Assembly (NCBI GenBank): GCA_023213395.1
Contig: CM041465.1
Span: forward strand, 11,842,001-11,906,000
Length of the DNA stretch: 64,000 bases
Source: Cycas panzhihuaensis
Taxonomy: Eukaryota > Cycadophyta
Direction: 5' to 3'
Shown here: positions 24,282-36,450 of the stretch, piece by piece
How the letters are laid out: each line of letters begins with the position of its first letter
Position numbering within the stretch: position 1 is the first letter of the stretch
The notes under the pieces: model-generated
The model's database searches: none
What the model saw: the letters and a program-made list of their open reading frames with translations, nothing else
Told to the model about the DNA's origin: nothing
Position numbers and translations under genes: made by a program

Positions 24282-24503
24282 TGTTATGTACCTAACCCCT
24301 TTCAATATATTTACCTTCCTCTGTTCTCTTTAATGTATCTTCTTTTTCTTCTTCTTCTTCTTCTTTTTCTTTTCCTTCTTTCTCTTTACTAGTCTTTTAT
24401 TATATTTATCCCATATGCATGATTCGAGAGGGATGAATGGCCTTAATAGCCTTACATATATGTACACTCCACTCTTATAAGAGATACTTTTGAGCATTGA
24501 GAT
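24282..24503 (+). repeat. Gypsy-C2 3' LTR, left part
   Basis: Starts tgttatgtacct and matches 6,000 onward. It is interrupted at gagcattgagat by Copia-B and continues after 30,749. Confidence 0.85.
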
Positions 24504-24839
24504 TATTAATGTGGCAGTTAATTATTAAGCCACTTAGTTAATGTTAATGTGGTTTAATTAAGTGCAAAGGTGTGAAGCCAAAAAGGTGTGACTTATTCAG
24601 AAGGTCACAACCTTAATTAGGTAACACCTCTTGGGAGAGTATAAATGCTTTGAGGCCATTAAATAATCAAGTGATCCATTAAGGATCCTTTTGTGATGGA
24701 GTTTTTCCCGAAAGGGTTTTCTCACGTAAATCTTGTGTACACTGCATCTATTTTCTGTATGTATATTTGTTTGTTTGCTGTGTATGGTAAAAGATTCTAT
24801 GGTTGGAAATATTTGTATATGATTTCATGTTCTTAAATA
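24504..24839 (+). repeat. Copia-B 5' LTR and primer site
   Basis: The TG start has decayed to TA. The sequence opens with an imperfect palindrome around ggcagttaattattaagcc. The primer-binding site tggtataagag follows at 24,840-24,850. Relative to the 3' LTR it lacks about 40 bp near 24,655. Confidence 0.88.
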
Positions 24840-24850
24840 TGGTATAAGAG

Positions 24851-26388
24851 TCATAGGGTCCTACACAACTAAAGTTTGATGTTGAGTAGAGTAGTGTGAT
24901 CATTGGTTATCAAGTAATTCTGTCTAACCTAAGACAAGTCTTGAGGGTCCATTAACCCTAACAACGTGTAAAAGTTGGCATAGTATATCGATGGTGGCTA
25001 AAGCAGTGAAGATCACTATTCAACAGAGAATAAGGGTTCTTAAGAGTCAATATTCAGCCATGAAGACCATGTTTGTAACTGGAGTTGGCTCATTGGGTGT
25101 CATCCAAAGTTGGTTGAAGAATTGTTGCAGTAATTTAAGCCAACAGAGCATGTGTTGATGGTGATTAAGAGACTATAAGGCCATCCAACCTTGTACATAA
25201 GTAAGCTGGTCATTTTTTCACCAAAAACACTATAAAATTCAAAAAGGAGGAAGATTTTTTCTAGTGTCATCTTCATTCAATCTATATAAGGGAGAGATTG
25301 GAGCCTTCTTGAGTCATTTTCAACACTCTATATTGAGATTTGATGAAGCACATAGTAGTATAAAGCATTGTCCACTATATTTTTGAGTTGTAGTACTTTT
25401 GTAAGTGGGAGTATGACCTCTTATCTCCATTGAATACACCTTGTCAAGCCCACATCTATGTATTGAGAGATAGCTGGGCTATTTGTATGCTATTTTAAAG
25501 ACTTATGTGATTTAAATAAGCACTATATAACTATTTTCAGGCAGTCTAAGAGTGTAGTGTATTAGCTGGGCATGATCTGGAGGCTATTGGATGAAGTTGG
25601 GATTGTTTACCTACCATATTTATGTCTTTCTCTCTCTCTAAAGACTGGTTGGGTGTGTTTTAGAGGTGGCTAGATAGCATTTAGGCTGCTTGCTAGCCAT
25701 ACATAGTGGGTGTAAGCCTCTATCTCTGTGTGCTAGCCTATGTAGTATACATAGGCCAATTTAGTATTACGACAGTCACATATTATGGTATCGCGTAAAT
25801 GCAACTTTTGATTTCACTTTTGAATGGTTTTTACTAAGGTTTGATACTTAGTAAATCATAATATCTTTTATGCCTTTCATTTTAATCATGTGGGTTAATT
25901 GATAAGGCGCAGTGTATTTGAAAAGTCACAACTCTAAGAATACACCTTTTGGTATATTCTCCTCAATGACAAAATATAAAAAAGGATACCCTTAGACCTT
26001 TGATACATTATATTTTACCTATTGTAAGTTTATTTAGAGTGTTCTTGGTCTGTTTTGAGCATAGATCGAGGAGATCTTTTGTGATTTAAATTTAGAGACC
26101 ATGCACTATAGTCGTATAGAGTTGTCCTTTATTCTTGGAGCATTGGTTTAAGCACCTTAAGAGTCATTTTTGACACCTTTTTAGGGTATTTTAAGGCTGT
26201 TTATTGACGGTTGATGAGGCATAAACAGTCGGTGATTCATTTAACGTGGGTATAGTAAGTGTTGGGTGCCATTGGAAGCATGATTGTGAGTTAGAGGAGG
26301 ACACATGGGTGCAATTTTATCCTACAAGCATTCGTTCTCATATTGATTGTTTCATATTGAAGCTCATTTCTCGAAGATAGAGTGCATT
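24851..26388 (+). other. Copia-B leader
   Basis: About 1.5 kb of leader without a supported reading frame. It is long for a copia leader and slightly richer in G on this strand. No second element was recognised inside. Confidence 0.45.
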
Positions 26389-27300
26389 ATGCCTAAAGTT
26401 ATCTTTAATGATAATAATTTTAGTGAGTGGAAGGCCAATATAGAACTTATTCTGATGGTGAATTAATTCTAGGGAATCACCAAGATAAAAGTGGACGCGA
26501 TTCCATTAGATCATAATGAGTGAATTCATCTCAAAGAGGAGCAATTTATGGCCATAGGACTATTAAAACTATTACTAGCGCCAGACCAGAGAGTGTTGGT
26601 TCATAATTTAGATGAATTGGTTGAGATATGGAAAAAATTGTGTGATACATTTAAAAAGAAGTAGATGAATAGATGTCTTATACTAATGTTGGAATTACTC
26701 AACCCCCGTATGGAGGATGAGAACAACATTGGCTCTTACCTTAGCAAGATTACAGACTTGAAGAATAAGCTAGAGGAACTGAAGCCAAACTCAATCAATG
26801 ATGCATTGTTATTCACAATAATCATGTCAAAATTGCCAGCTGCCTTTTCCACATTCCAGACCATTTATGGTAGAGATGAAGTGATGGAAGCAGAGACAAT
26901 TAACGAGCTTAAAAACCTGATTCTAGCAAAGGATGCCAAGCTTAAATATCACCGTATGCTTAGAGGTTCTGGTTCAAGTTAGGCCTTACCTATGAAAACT
27001 CAGAGGAAGGAGGCCACTAAGGAGGAGAAGATCACATAGAGGTCAGGAGAAAGTTCTCAAGACAAAAAGAAGTTCAATGGGAAATATAATTACTATAAGA
27101 AGGATAGTCATCACGAGAAGAACTATTGGTTTAAGCATCGTGATAAGCACAAAGTCAACTAGGATGATAAAGGAAAGAACGTTGTTGCTCACTATGTTTA
27201 AGAAAAAGCCTTATCAACTGAATCAGATTAGAGAGATTATTAGATGCTTGACTCTGGATCACAAAAGAATATTTCTTACTAGAGGCAGAACTTTAATACA
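26389..27300 (+). pseudogene. Copia-B gag and protease
   Basis: Gag starts at ATG 26,389 (MPKVIFNDNNFSEWK), a typical copia F.G.N...W start. An open 105-residue stretch (26,665-26,982) holds the UBN2-like core LNPRMEDENNIGSYLSKI and LPAAFSTFQT. A knuckle relic follows (about 27,080-27,140, Cys codons changed to Tyr/Ser but the His kept). Protease: MLDSGSQKN at about 27,247-27,270 (DSGA expected). TAA/TAG codons at 26,463, 26,662 and later inactivate it. Confidence 0.8.
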
Positions 27301-27599
27301 ACAACTTTAAATCAGAGTGGTGTTGAGATGCTCACATCTTACCAATAAAAGGTATTAGTAAAGTTTCCATTGCAGGAGGTAAATTTACCAGGGTGTATTA
27401 TGTACCAAAGATATAGTTAAACCTTCTTTTAGCCTAGGAGATATACAAACAAGGTATGAAGGTGGACCTCTATGATGATAAATGCCTGATTAAAGATCCA
27501 AAATAGAACTTTGTTGTCACAACTACTGGGAAAGCTATGGACAACTTCTTGGTGTTTGAAAAGTTTTAGTCTTAGAAGAAGTCTTATGCCTTTGTTTCC

Positions 27600-28610
27600 A
27601 GCACAGATGACATGACTAAGTTATGGCACAACCGCCTAGGTCACCTTAGTTATAGGAGTGTTGCACTGTTAAATATAGTGGAAGGATTATCGTCATTTAC
27701 CTGCTCAGATGGTGTGTACAAAGGATGTATGTATGGTAAGCACCACTACTACCTTTTTACTCGGGATAATGCCTGGAGAGCTAAGGAGAAGCTGGAGCTT
27801 ATATATTCAGACATAATAGGTCTTCTTCCTAACCCTTTGATATCTAGACCTCATTATACCCTTGTATTTGTAGATGACTACACTAGGAAGGCCTAGGTTT
27901 ACTTTCTCAAGAACAAGTCAGACATGTTTGATCGCTTTCGTGACTAGAAAGCGATGGTTGAAATGAATGTGATAAGAAAATAAAGTCATTAAGAAGTGAT
28001 AATTACAAGGAATACAACAATAATGCATTCAATCAGTTCTTCCAAGATAATGGTATAAAGTGGGAATTTACGGTCCCATATACCCCACAATATAATGGAG
28101 TTGCTGAAAGAAAGAATTGTACCATAATGGAGATGGCAAGGTGTATGGTGCATGCTAAAAACTTACCATCAAAGTTTTGGGCAGAAGTTGTGGTGACTAC
28201 TGTTTATATTTTAAACTGAGTACTCACTCAAGCAGTTTGTAACATGACCCCTGAAGAAAAATGGACTAGTCATAAGCTTGTCATTAGCCATTTAAGAATG
28301 TTTGGGTGTATCATATATACCCACATTTTAGATGATACCCAAAAGAATCTAGATCAAAAATATCTAAAGTGCATATTCATGGGGTATTGCATTGAGAATA
28401 AAACCTATAGACTGTGGGATCCACAGGGGGAGAAGATTGCGATTAGTCAAGATACTAAATTTGATGAGACATTAATGTCTCATGTTGACCGTTCATCAGA
28501 GGACCCTTTTTACCCCCCTTTCTCCCATTCCCAGATTCATCAAGCTAAGAGGGTAATGAACCAATCATTAAAACACCTGAGGAAGCAGGATCAAGTGGGA
28601 TGAGCAACAG
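27600..28610 (+). pseudogene. Copia-B integrase
   Basis: GAG-pre-integrase LWHNRLGHLSYRSV with a C-x2-C relic (CMYGKH) lies at about 27,620-27,745. Core: LIYSDIIG (first Asp), YTLVFVDDYTRKA, FFQDNGIKWEFTVPYTPQYN (about 28,035-28,100) and NGVAERKN with the catalytic Glu. It ends with SKFWAEVVVTTVYILN and HLRMFGCIIYTHI, GYCIENKTYRLWDP (about 28,380-28,420). The zinc His pair and D..E residues are visible, but the frame breaks near 27,895 and 28,000. Confidence 0.88.
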
Positions 28611-28753
28611 GTCCTTTAATACCTTTATGGGCAAGGAAGACTCTAGAAGATTCTAGTGTGGCAATGCATACCTTAGCTGATGATCAAAGAACATAGAGTT
28701 AGCATGTTAGTCAAACTCTTCTGGTAAACACCAATGACTCTAATGATCCTAAT

Positions 28754-30290
28754 TTGTTTGATGAAGCAAAAAGAGATCCACGATGGAGAGCTATAATAGA
28801 GGAGGCGTATAGTTCTCTGCTGAAGAATGACACATGGGATTTGGTTCCACTACCTCCAATGAAGAACCTTGTAGGATGTAAGTGGGTTTACAAGACAGAG
28901 TTCTACTCTAATAAAGAGATGGATAAATTTAAGGCTAGACTTATTGCGCAGGGATTTAAGCAAAAAGAAGGAATTGACTATGAGGAGATATTTATACTAG
29001 TCTTCAGAATGATAACAATACATTTATTGATTTCCTTAGCAATAACTTATGGTTGGGAGTAACATCAAATGGACATAAAGTCTTTATTCCTTAATGGAGA
29101 TCTAAACGAGGAGATATATATGTCGTAACCTCTAGGATTCGTTAAGAATGGCTAGGAGCATCTTGTATGCTGTTTGAAGAAGTTAATCTATAGCTTGAAA
29201 CAAACACCTCATGCTTGGTATGAAAAGATAGATGCAGAGTTAAAAACTAAAGGTTTCAAGATTTCTAAACTCGACCTGAATCTATATGTAAAAAGAAGAG
29301 GGACTTTAATAGTAGCTTGCGTGGTGTATATGGATGATTTGGTCATCGGTAGTAATTGTAGCAAGACTATTGCTAAAGTCAAATCCAATCTAGGAGCTTC
29401 ATTTAACATGATAGACCTTGGGAGACTTCACTACTTCTTGGGCATTCAAGTCAGGCAGATGGATGACATGATCGTGTTGTTATAGTCATAGTATATAAAA
29501 AACTTGCTAGAAAAATTTAGAATGCAAAATTACAAACCAATTACAATACTATGTGTAAAAGGCACAAAGTTATAGAAGGATATGGCTAAGCCCTCTGTAG
29601 ATGGAATAAAGTATCATCAGTTGGTAAGGAGTCTAATCTATTTGACTCATATTAGGCCTGATATTACATACGCTATCAGGTTAGTTTCCCGCTACATGCA
29701 GAATCCTCAAGAACCTTATTTGGTTGCAGCAAAGCAGATTCTGAAGTATTTGAAGGAGACTATCAATCTTGGTCTCAAATACCATTGAGGTAAAGAGATA
29801 TAATTATATGGCTACACATATACTGATTAGGGAGGAGATTCTGATGATCAGAAGTCCATTGCTAGATACCTGTTTGGTGTTGGTAATGGATTTATTTCGT
29901 GGCAGTCAAAGAAGCAGTAGACAGTGACATTCTCTTATATAGAGGTATAATATCAAGGACTTAGTGTGGGTGAAAAATAAGTTGTATGGTTGCAAGGTCT
30001 CTTGGAGTTTATTGGAGTTTCAAATAGACATAGAGTTATCTTTGTTGATAACTAAAGTGCCATTCACCTATAAAAGAATCTAGAGTTTCATGCGCGTATG
30101 AAGTACATTAAAATTCAACACCATTACATTCGTGAACAGATCAAATTAGGGAAGCTGCAGGTCGACTACTATCCAAGTGAATTCTATCTTGTTGACGTGT
30201 TCACCAAACCTCTCACTGAAGATTAATTCACGAAGATATATACCAGACTTAGACTCACCAATCCTTGAGGGAGGATATATCAACAAGGAT
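28754..30290 (+). pseudogene. Copia-B reverse transcriptase and RNase H
   Basis: RT: RDPRWRAIIEEAYSSLLKND, NLVGCKWVYKTEF, KARLIAQGF and GIDYEEIF (28,754-29,000). After a stop, DIKSLFLNGDLNEEIYM and LIYSLKQTPHAWYEKID lead to the catalytic box YMDDLVIG (about 29,327-29,350). Thumb and connection lie in 29,400-29,790 (YFLGIQV, RSLIYLTHIRPDITYAI). RNase H: SIARYLFGVGNGFISWQSKK (about 29,850-29,915), LQVDYYPSEF and VDVFTKPLTED (about 30,190-30,225). The two catalytic Asp of RT are present, but TAG codons break the frame repeatedly. Confidence 0.9.
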
Positions 30291-30374
30291 AAAAAAGTTA
30301 TAGGATAGTCCCAACCTTCATGATAACATAACTATTGTAATTGGCAGGTTTCCCACATCTATATTAATGGGGGA

Positions 30375-30749
30375 TGTTAATGTGGCAGTTAATTATTAAG
30401 CCACTTAGTTAATGTTAATGTGGTTTAATTAAGTGAAAAGGTGTGAAGCCAAAATGGTATGACTTATTCAGAGGGTCACAACCCTAATCGAGTGACACCT
30501 CTTGGGAGAATATAAATGCCTTGAGGCCTTATGTATTCATCATCGGAGATCATTATATCAACTCATTGCGAAATAATCAAGTGATCCATCAAGGATCCTT
30601 TTGTGGTGGGTTTTTTCCTGAAAGGGTTTTCCCACGTAAATCCTATGTACTGTGCATTTATTTTCTATATGTATATTTGTTTGCTTACTATGTATGGTAA
30701 AAGATTTTACAGTTGGGAACATTTATGTATGATTTCATGTTCGTAAATA
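30375..30749 (+). repeat. Copia-B 3' LTR
   Basis: Preceded by the polypurine tract taatggggga, starts tgttaatgtggc, and is followed by gagat. It retains about 40 bp missing from the 5' LTR. Confidence 0.9.
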
Positions 30750-30754
30750 GAGAT

Positions 30755-30885
30755 ATTGTGTATTAGAAAGTTGCCCCCTCTAAATGGCCTAACAATACAA
30801 GGAGATCTTGTGATTATACAAACTTTTATATGAAGATTTAGACTTCTTGAGAGATTTGGCAGTTGTTAGAGTGAAGTTTATTATA
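30755..30885 (+). repeat. Gypsy-C2 3' LTR, right part
   Basis: Continues the interrupted LTR (attgtgtattagaaagttgc). It matches 6,228-6,339 of the 5' LTR and ends gaagtttattata. Confidence 0.82.
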
Positions 30886-31590
30886 GTTAGAATAAGAATA
30901 CAATTCACAAATCCATATACACCTTAACAAAATAGAGTAGTTGAAAGGAATATAAGAACCATTATATAAATGGTAAGATATATGTTGAAATCAAAAGATC
31001 TTAATGATGGATTTTAGGTCGAAGTAGTAAATATTATAGTTTTCTTATTGAAGAAAAGTTCTACCAAATCTTTAGAGAAATTAACTCTAAAAGAAGCTTT
31101 GATAGGCTATAAACCTAATATGAGTAATTTAAAAATGTTTAGTTGTGTTGTATATGTACATATTCTCGATGAGAAAAGAACAAAGTTAGAAAGAAAAAGT
31201 GTTAAATCTATTTTCTTAGACTACTCAAGTAAATAAAAAACCTATAGATTGTTTGATCCTATAGCAAAGAAATTCTTTATGAGTAGAGATATTCTCTTTG
31301 ATGAATATATTATATATAAACCTCATGTTGATAAAGGAAAAGAAATTGTGGTTGATATTGAGACTACTCAATCTTCAAAAGATGAATCAAGTTCAAATTT
31401 AAGTCCAAGTCAATAGAAAAGTAAAGGTCCAAAATGTCTTATAAGAAATCATAACCTAAGTGATATTCTTAGCATAAATTTTAAAAGGAAATTAACAAGA
31501 TCATGAGATATAGCCAATTATGTATTAATCACTCAAGTAACATAAAGTAATAAAACTCATGCATTTAATTAAGCTTTTAAAAGTAAAGAA
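30886..31590 (+). pseudogene. Copia-D integrase, second half, and RT linker
   Basis: The frame cut at 6,000 resumes: QFTNPYTPQQNRVVERN (about 30,900-30,955, containing the catalytic Glu), MVRYMLKSKDLND, then an open 62-residue stretch (31,048-31,236) with KLTLKEALIGYKPNMS and SVKSIFLDYSSK. KTYRLFDP and SRDILFDEY close the integrase. A Ser-rich linker leads to KRKLTRSRDIANY, the usual approach to RT. The RT itself is missing: at about 31,590-31,600 the sequence jumps to RNase H. Confidence 0.82.
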
Positions 31591-31959
31591 TATGACACAA
31601 TTAAACAACCTATAGTTTCTTTATCTACAACTGAAGTAGGGTATAAAGTTGCTAAAGTAGTTTATCTTATAAAGATATTATATGATCTACATCAAACTTA
31701 GAATAAATTGATAATCATTCATTATAATAATTATAGTACAATTTAGACCGAGGAGAATCTATTTTTTCATAGAAAAATAAAACTCATTGAGATTAAAGCA
31801 TTATTACATTCATGAGCTAATTTAGCAAGGTTAAATTGAGCTCCTTCATTATAGTATAGAAGACCAAGTTATAAATATTTTCACCAAGGTATTAAAGAAG
31901 ATCAAGCATTATCATATCAAAGAAGATTTGGGTGTTCTCCCAAATGCATTATGGGGGAG
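31591..31959 (+). pseudogene. Copia-D RNase H remnant
   Basis: KQPIVSLSTTEVGYKVAK (about 31,600-31,650) matches the copia RNase H stretch Q..VALSTAEAEY.A. ILYDLHQTQNKLIII and ENLFFHRKIKLIEI follow. It ends near IMGEY at a polypurine tract atgggggag (31,951-31,959). Since RT is absent, a deletion of roughly 1.5 kb removed it. Confidence 0.75.
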
Positions 31960-32193
31960 TATTAGAGAAAAAGAAGGAGTGAATTTAGGTATAATACATA
32001 TTTTAATATATTTATAATGTAGGCCATAAAATATAATGGACCCTACATAAAAGTAAGATGTAATATATAAGGATATTGATGTACTATTGTTTGTAACATT
32101 ACTTTATTGAATAAAATTCAAAGGTATCAAAAGATACCATTTTGATGATAATGTTTATGTTTTTTTTTTATTAATTTTATTTCTATTATCTTA
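31960..32193 (+). repeat. Copia-D 3' LTR
   Basis: Homologous to 240-463. It starts tattagagaa after the purine tract and ends near ttctattatctta. Gypsy-E sequence resumes just after. Confidence 0.78.
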
Positions 32194-32900
32194 TTATTTT
32201 TCACAACTATTTAAAAATTTTTACAAAATATAATGACAAAAAATACATGTTGACCCAAATATAGTCAAAGTTATCAAGGAATTATCCTTACTAATTAATA
32301 AAAAGGGTGTTTAATCTTTCTTCAAAAAGATAAAATTTTCAAGGAGATTAAAACTTGATTTAATAAGGATAACCTTACCCATTAATTACCTACTACATAA
32401 GGATGCCAACTTTAAATGGATAAATAAGGCTACGAAAGTCTTTCATTAGATCAAAGATTGTATTACTAGAGCTCTTGTGTCAGTGAATCCTAATTTTAAA
32501 AAAGATTATATTATGTATTCATATGCCTTAGAAAGTACTTATGTTGTTATGTTAGTTTAGAAAGATGATGAAGGAAAAGAGAGACCAATGCCATTTCTAA
32601 GTAGATCTCTTAAAGATTATCAATTGAGGTACAACACCACAAAAAAGTAAGCATATTCTCTAATAAAACCAATTGAATACTTTAAGCTTTATATTATTCA
32701 TAATTACACCATAGACTATGCATCTAAATTCATATTTAAAATGATACTAAAATAAGCAGATCCAATATGAAGATGGGCCAAGTGGTTGGATAAGATTTAA
32801 GAATTTGATCTAGAGGTTAAATCAACCAAGATGGTGAAGGGAGAAGGTCTTTGTTGGTTAATTTTATAAATTCAAGTAGAGGAACTCGTGTAAGCTAAAG
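32194..32900 (+). pseudogene. Gypsy-E connection and RNase H (right part)
   Basis: HVDPNIVKVIKELSLLINKKG, then SFFKKIKF (gypsy IDPERV..I...P.P..KK.VQSFLGKINFLRRF) starts near 32,255. HKDANFKWI (about 32,400) and TRALVSVNPNFKKDYIMY follow. RNase H continues with DDEGKERPMPFLSRSLKDYQ (about 32,567-32,625) and KWLDKIQEFDLEV near 32,780. This continues the RT fragment at 1-239. The integrase and 3' LTR are not seen, so the element is truncated near 32,900. Confidence 0.82.
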
Positions 32901-32999
32901 AGGACTGAGAGAGATAGGATGACACCAAAATATAAAAGAATATGGAACTAGAAAATTGATCAAATGTTGGATAAAACTAGAGTTGTAAATTATTATTAT

Positions 33000-35900
33000 G
33001 TATTAATATTTATATCATTAGTAATATTTAAAGCACTGAAAAATCATATAGATTTTTATGCAAAACCAAATGAATATTCATTCGATAGTTTCGACCAAAT
33101 CACAAAGTAGAACATCTTACCTAATTATATTGGGATGGCCCAACAATTAGTAAATAACCCTTAGTAATAACAAATTATTTTACTTTTAGACCTTGTCAAG
33201 CTAATAACTAAACAAAAACAACCAATGTCAACTAAAAGCCTAAAGATGCTTTACTTCTATACATGATGAGTTAAAAACATGTCATTTGCAAGTTACCTAT
33301 ATAACATCTACTTAGCTAAATTTAGTAAAGATATTTCTCAAAGCAAATATTATTACTAAGAAAGACAAAAAAGATAACGAGTCCCATCAATCACAAGAGT
33401 TAAAAACACTAGTGCCAAAAGGCACCCTTGATAGATTGAGTAGTATAAAGTAATATGATAGGACAATTCACTATTATCCATAACATGGGCACTAGCTCTA
33501 ACAAAAAAGTGTCTTAATTATATTGGGATATTTATCACCAAATCCAAGAGATGCCATTATTAGAAAAATAAAAGTTTATTCCCCTTTATCATAGGCCTTT
33601 TCAAAACATAATCTAATGAATAAAAATTCTTGACTATACTCTTCTACCTTTACTATAGATTCTCATAGTGAAAGAATATTGTCAAGAATAAACCTTCCTT
33701 AAATAAATCCACTTTATCGTGGTCATATTATTTGATTCAAGGAAAACTATATATGATAGGCCATTGCCTTTGCTAGCATCCTATATACAACACTCAACAA
33801 ATAAATAAAAGACCACTCTCTGATTAATAAAAGATTTACATCTTGTCTAGGGATGAGTTTGATGATTCCCACATTAGTGCAAGAACTAAGGCTATAAATA
33901 ACTATTGTTTCATGACATATACAAAAATAATCATGCATAATGACATTCCAAGAGGCCTTCAAAATTTATACTATAAAACCATTTTCACTAGTGGCTTTGT
34001 TTTAAACCATAAACCAAAGAGCATCCTTAAGTTCTTCTTTAGTAATTGGTCTATTAAACCAAAGTCTATTAGAATGATCTAGTTTAGAAGGGCTCACTCA
34101 AAAATAATTTGCCATAGCATACCCTCACTTTAGAAACTATAGAGAGGAAGTAAAAATATTAGTGAAATGGTACTCAAATATATCCTTAATGACAAGTTGG
34201 TCAAAAATCAAAGACCTATGATTATCTTTAAGCATTAATATTCTTGTAGAAACTTGTCAACATTTTAAAGATCTTGGAAGAAGTATCATCTTCCTTTAAC
34301 TAGAAAAGATAAATGTGAACTTGTGCATCCTTAACTTTTAAAGCATTGTATTTAATTAGTTGAGACTAAAGAAAAGGATTGAATGGTTAAGAATTAAGTT
34401 AAATAGCAACGTTTTAAAGGGCTTCCTTAAGCTAAGATTCTCTCCTTTTGTGAATTCCTAATATATTCTTTTGTTATCCTCACATCTAGGCAATACTATA
34501 ATTAATAACTTGTTCTCACTAGATTATCCAACCCACTTCTTCACAAGGATGAGGGATTAAGTTTTAGACTTGAGAAAAACTAAAGTGGTAGGAAGAGTAA
34601 GAAAGGAGATATTTGTTAAATTTAAATAGGGACTAACCCAAACGTATTAGAAAAGAAAGCAAAATCGATAGATGATTTAATAAAGCCATGAAAGAATGGG
34701 CCTACATACCTCTTAGATTTAGAAGTAAAATGCCATTGTTTGGATAATAAAAATAATCCAAACAAGAATAAATTCTCCCTTCATTTAATTTATGGTCGTA
34801 TTAAACAAAATAAAGTTGACCAACTCAATAAAGAATAATAACATAGAGGTCTAAGTAGATGCAAAGAGCATACAACCTTTATGACTCTATTGTAGATAAA
34901 CTAGAAAATGCCAAATCCCTTAACTTATTGTCCTTAGATTTAATCATGTTAAAATAACTCATAAGAATCCAATGGGCAATGGCTACAGAGAATCAATACC
35001 ACTTCTAAGCCTCATGATTAATTGAAAGATTAGAATATGTAAAAGCACTTGCAATAACAACTACAACATCTTGTAATAAAATAGTTTGTATGTATAGTAA
35101 GCATGGGGTTTAAAACCCTCAATAATTAATAAATCTTTAAGTCATGTGGCATAGCATAAAATAGTGTTAGAAAATATAAAATAGAGAAATGATGTAAAAA
35201 TAAAAGTTATAATAGTAGTAAGAAATAAACCAAGCACATCAATAAGAATAACTAGAGATACATATGTAATGATAGCCTACTTCTATTAAATAAAACAATT
35301 GCTAAAGAATTATAAAGTAATCCCAACTCTTAATTCTCTCGAATCTTTTTACATATGCCATTACACAAATATACATACACACATACACACACACACACAC
35401 ACACACAGATAATTTTATAAGGTACATACTAGTAATATCACATAATAGAATGGGTACAAAACTATGGGTCGAAAAGATCCTATAAGACTTACAAAGTAGG
35501 GCTCATGTGTAATACTTATACCCATATAAAATCATATCCAACAAATATTATCATCTAAATTGGGAGCATGAGTTGTTGAAACAAAATTGGTTGAACTATA
35601 ATGTTATGCACAACTAAATCTAGCTTAGGGCTTGTAATTTGACATTCTTAAAGGACTCATATATTAAGAATTCTAAACTTTGAAAGCGTATAGTCTTGAT
35701 AAGACAATGCTGATTAGTAAAAGAGAAGTGTTTCCCATTCATCAATATAGAGAAATACATGCTAAGTAGGGAGGAAAAGTAGTTAACTACGATTTGGAAA
35801 ATTACTTACAATTAAATGTCTAGCAAGTCTTATTCCATGCTAACATTTTCCTCCACGATGATGGGTGCAAAGCAATTGGTTTTTGAATTAAGTAAAGCAC

Positions 35901-36450
35901 CCTTTAATCATTTAAGCTTAGGCTAGCTAAAATTCCTATAATTTGATGTTAAGGAATGAGTTTTTTCTAGTGAATGATAAATTAGATAGGAAAGACTCTA
36001 AATCGGGGAAGGAATAATGTCACTTTAACTACCCGTGGTCAAGCAAATGAAATAATGGTATTTCTTGAATAAAATTTTTGTTAAAAGAAGATAAATAAAT
36101 AGTGTGGTTTGGTTGAGGAGGAGCTATAGACTAGTGTGAATGCAACAAGTGGAAAATTTAGGACCCATCGTCAACTTTAACAATTAATAAGATTGATAAA
36201 AGGTAGGAGTTGTGGCACCGAATTTTGTGAAATGACTAAGCTTATAGCAATGAAAACAAGTATTTGAAAGGTTGAGATAATGAATCTTTTCATAAAATAC
36301 TTTCTCTCCTACATATATGGAAATTTCCTCTACACTCTTTACTAATTTAGCCTTAACATAAACACAAAGATATGGACAACTATTTAGCATTCTCTTATGA
36401 AGCTTATATCTTAATTCACTTAGTAAAGCCAACAAGCTATCAATAAACAA
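33000..36450 (-). mobile_element. Decayed L1-type LINE (LINE-2)
   Basis: Read on the minus strand. The 5' part (36,184-36,450) has an ORF1-like stretch ending in a zinc-knuckle CFHCYKLSHFTKFG. The RT lies at about 33,350-34,350: PITKEELKDALWFM, ENGF, then the open stretch 33,747-33,962 with VGIIKLIPRQDVNLLLIREW and VVYRMLAKAMAY. A SIYQGCLLALVF box follows near 33,410, corresponding to LINE SIRQGCPLAP. An endonuclease start may lie near 35,900 but is too decayed to prove. Neither a poly(A) tail nor a target duplication was found. Confidence 0.7.
35385..35407. repeat. (CA)n microsatellite
   Basis: Short pure CA run preceded by interrupted acata units, inside LINE-2 debris. Confidence 0.9.

Larger units (their letters stand above)
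24504..30749 (+). mobile_element. Copia-B LTR retrotransposon inserted in the Gypsy-C2 3' LTR
   Basis: A 6,246-bp copia element. LTRs are 24,504-24,839 and 30,375-30,749, roughly 7% diverged by eye plus one deletion of about 40 bp in the 5' copy. A perfect 5-bp duplication gagat flanks it (24,499-24,503 and 30,750-30,754). It has gag, protease, integrase, RT and RNase H in copia order, all with stops. By LTR divergence it is intermediate in age between Gypsy-C1 and Copia-A. Confidence 0.93.

Noticed and set aside
32901-33000. Search for the Gypsy-E integrase and 3' LTR after its RNase H
   Set aside because: No similarity found; the element appears truncated here.
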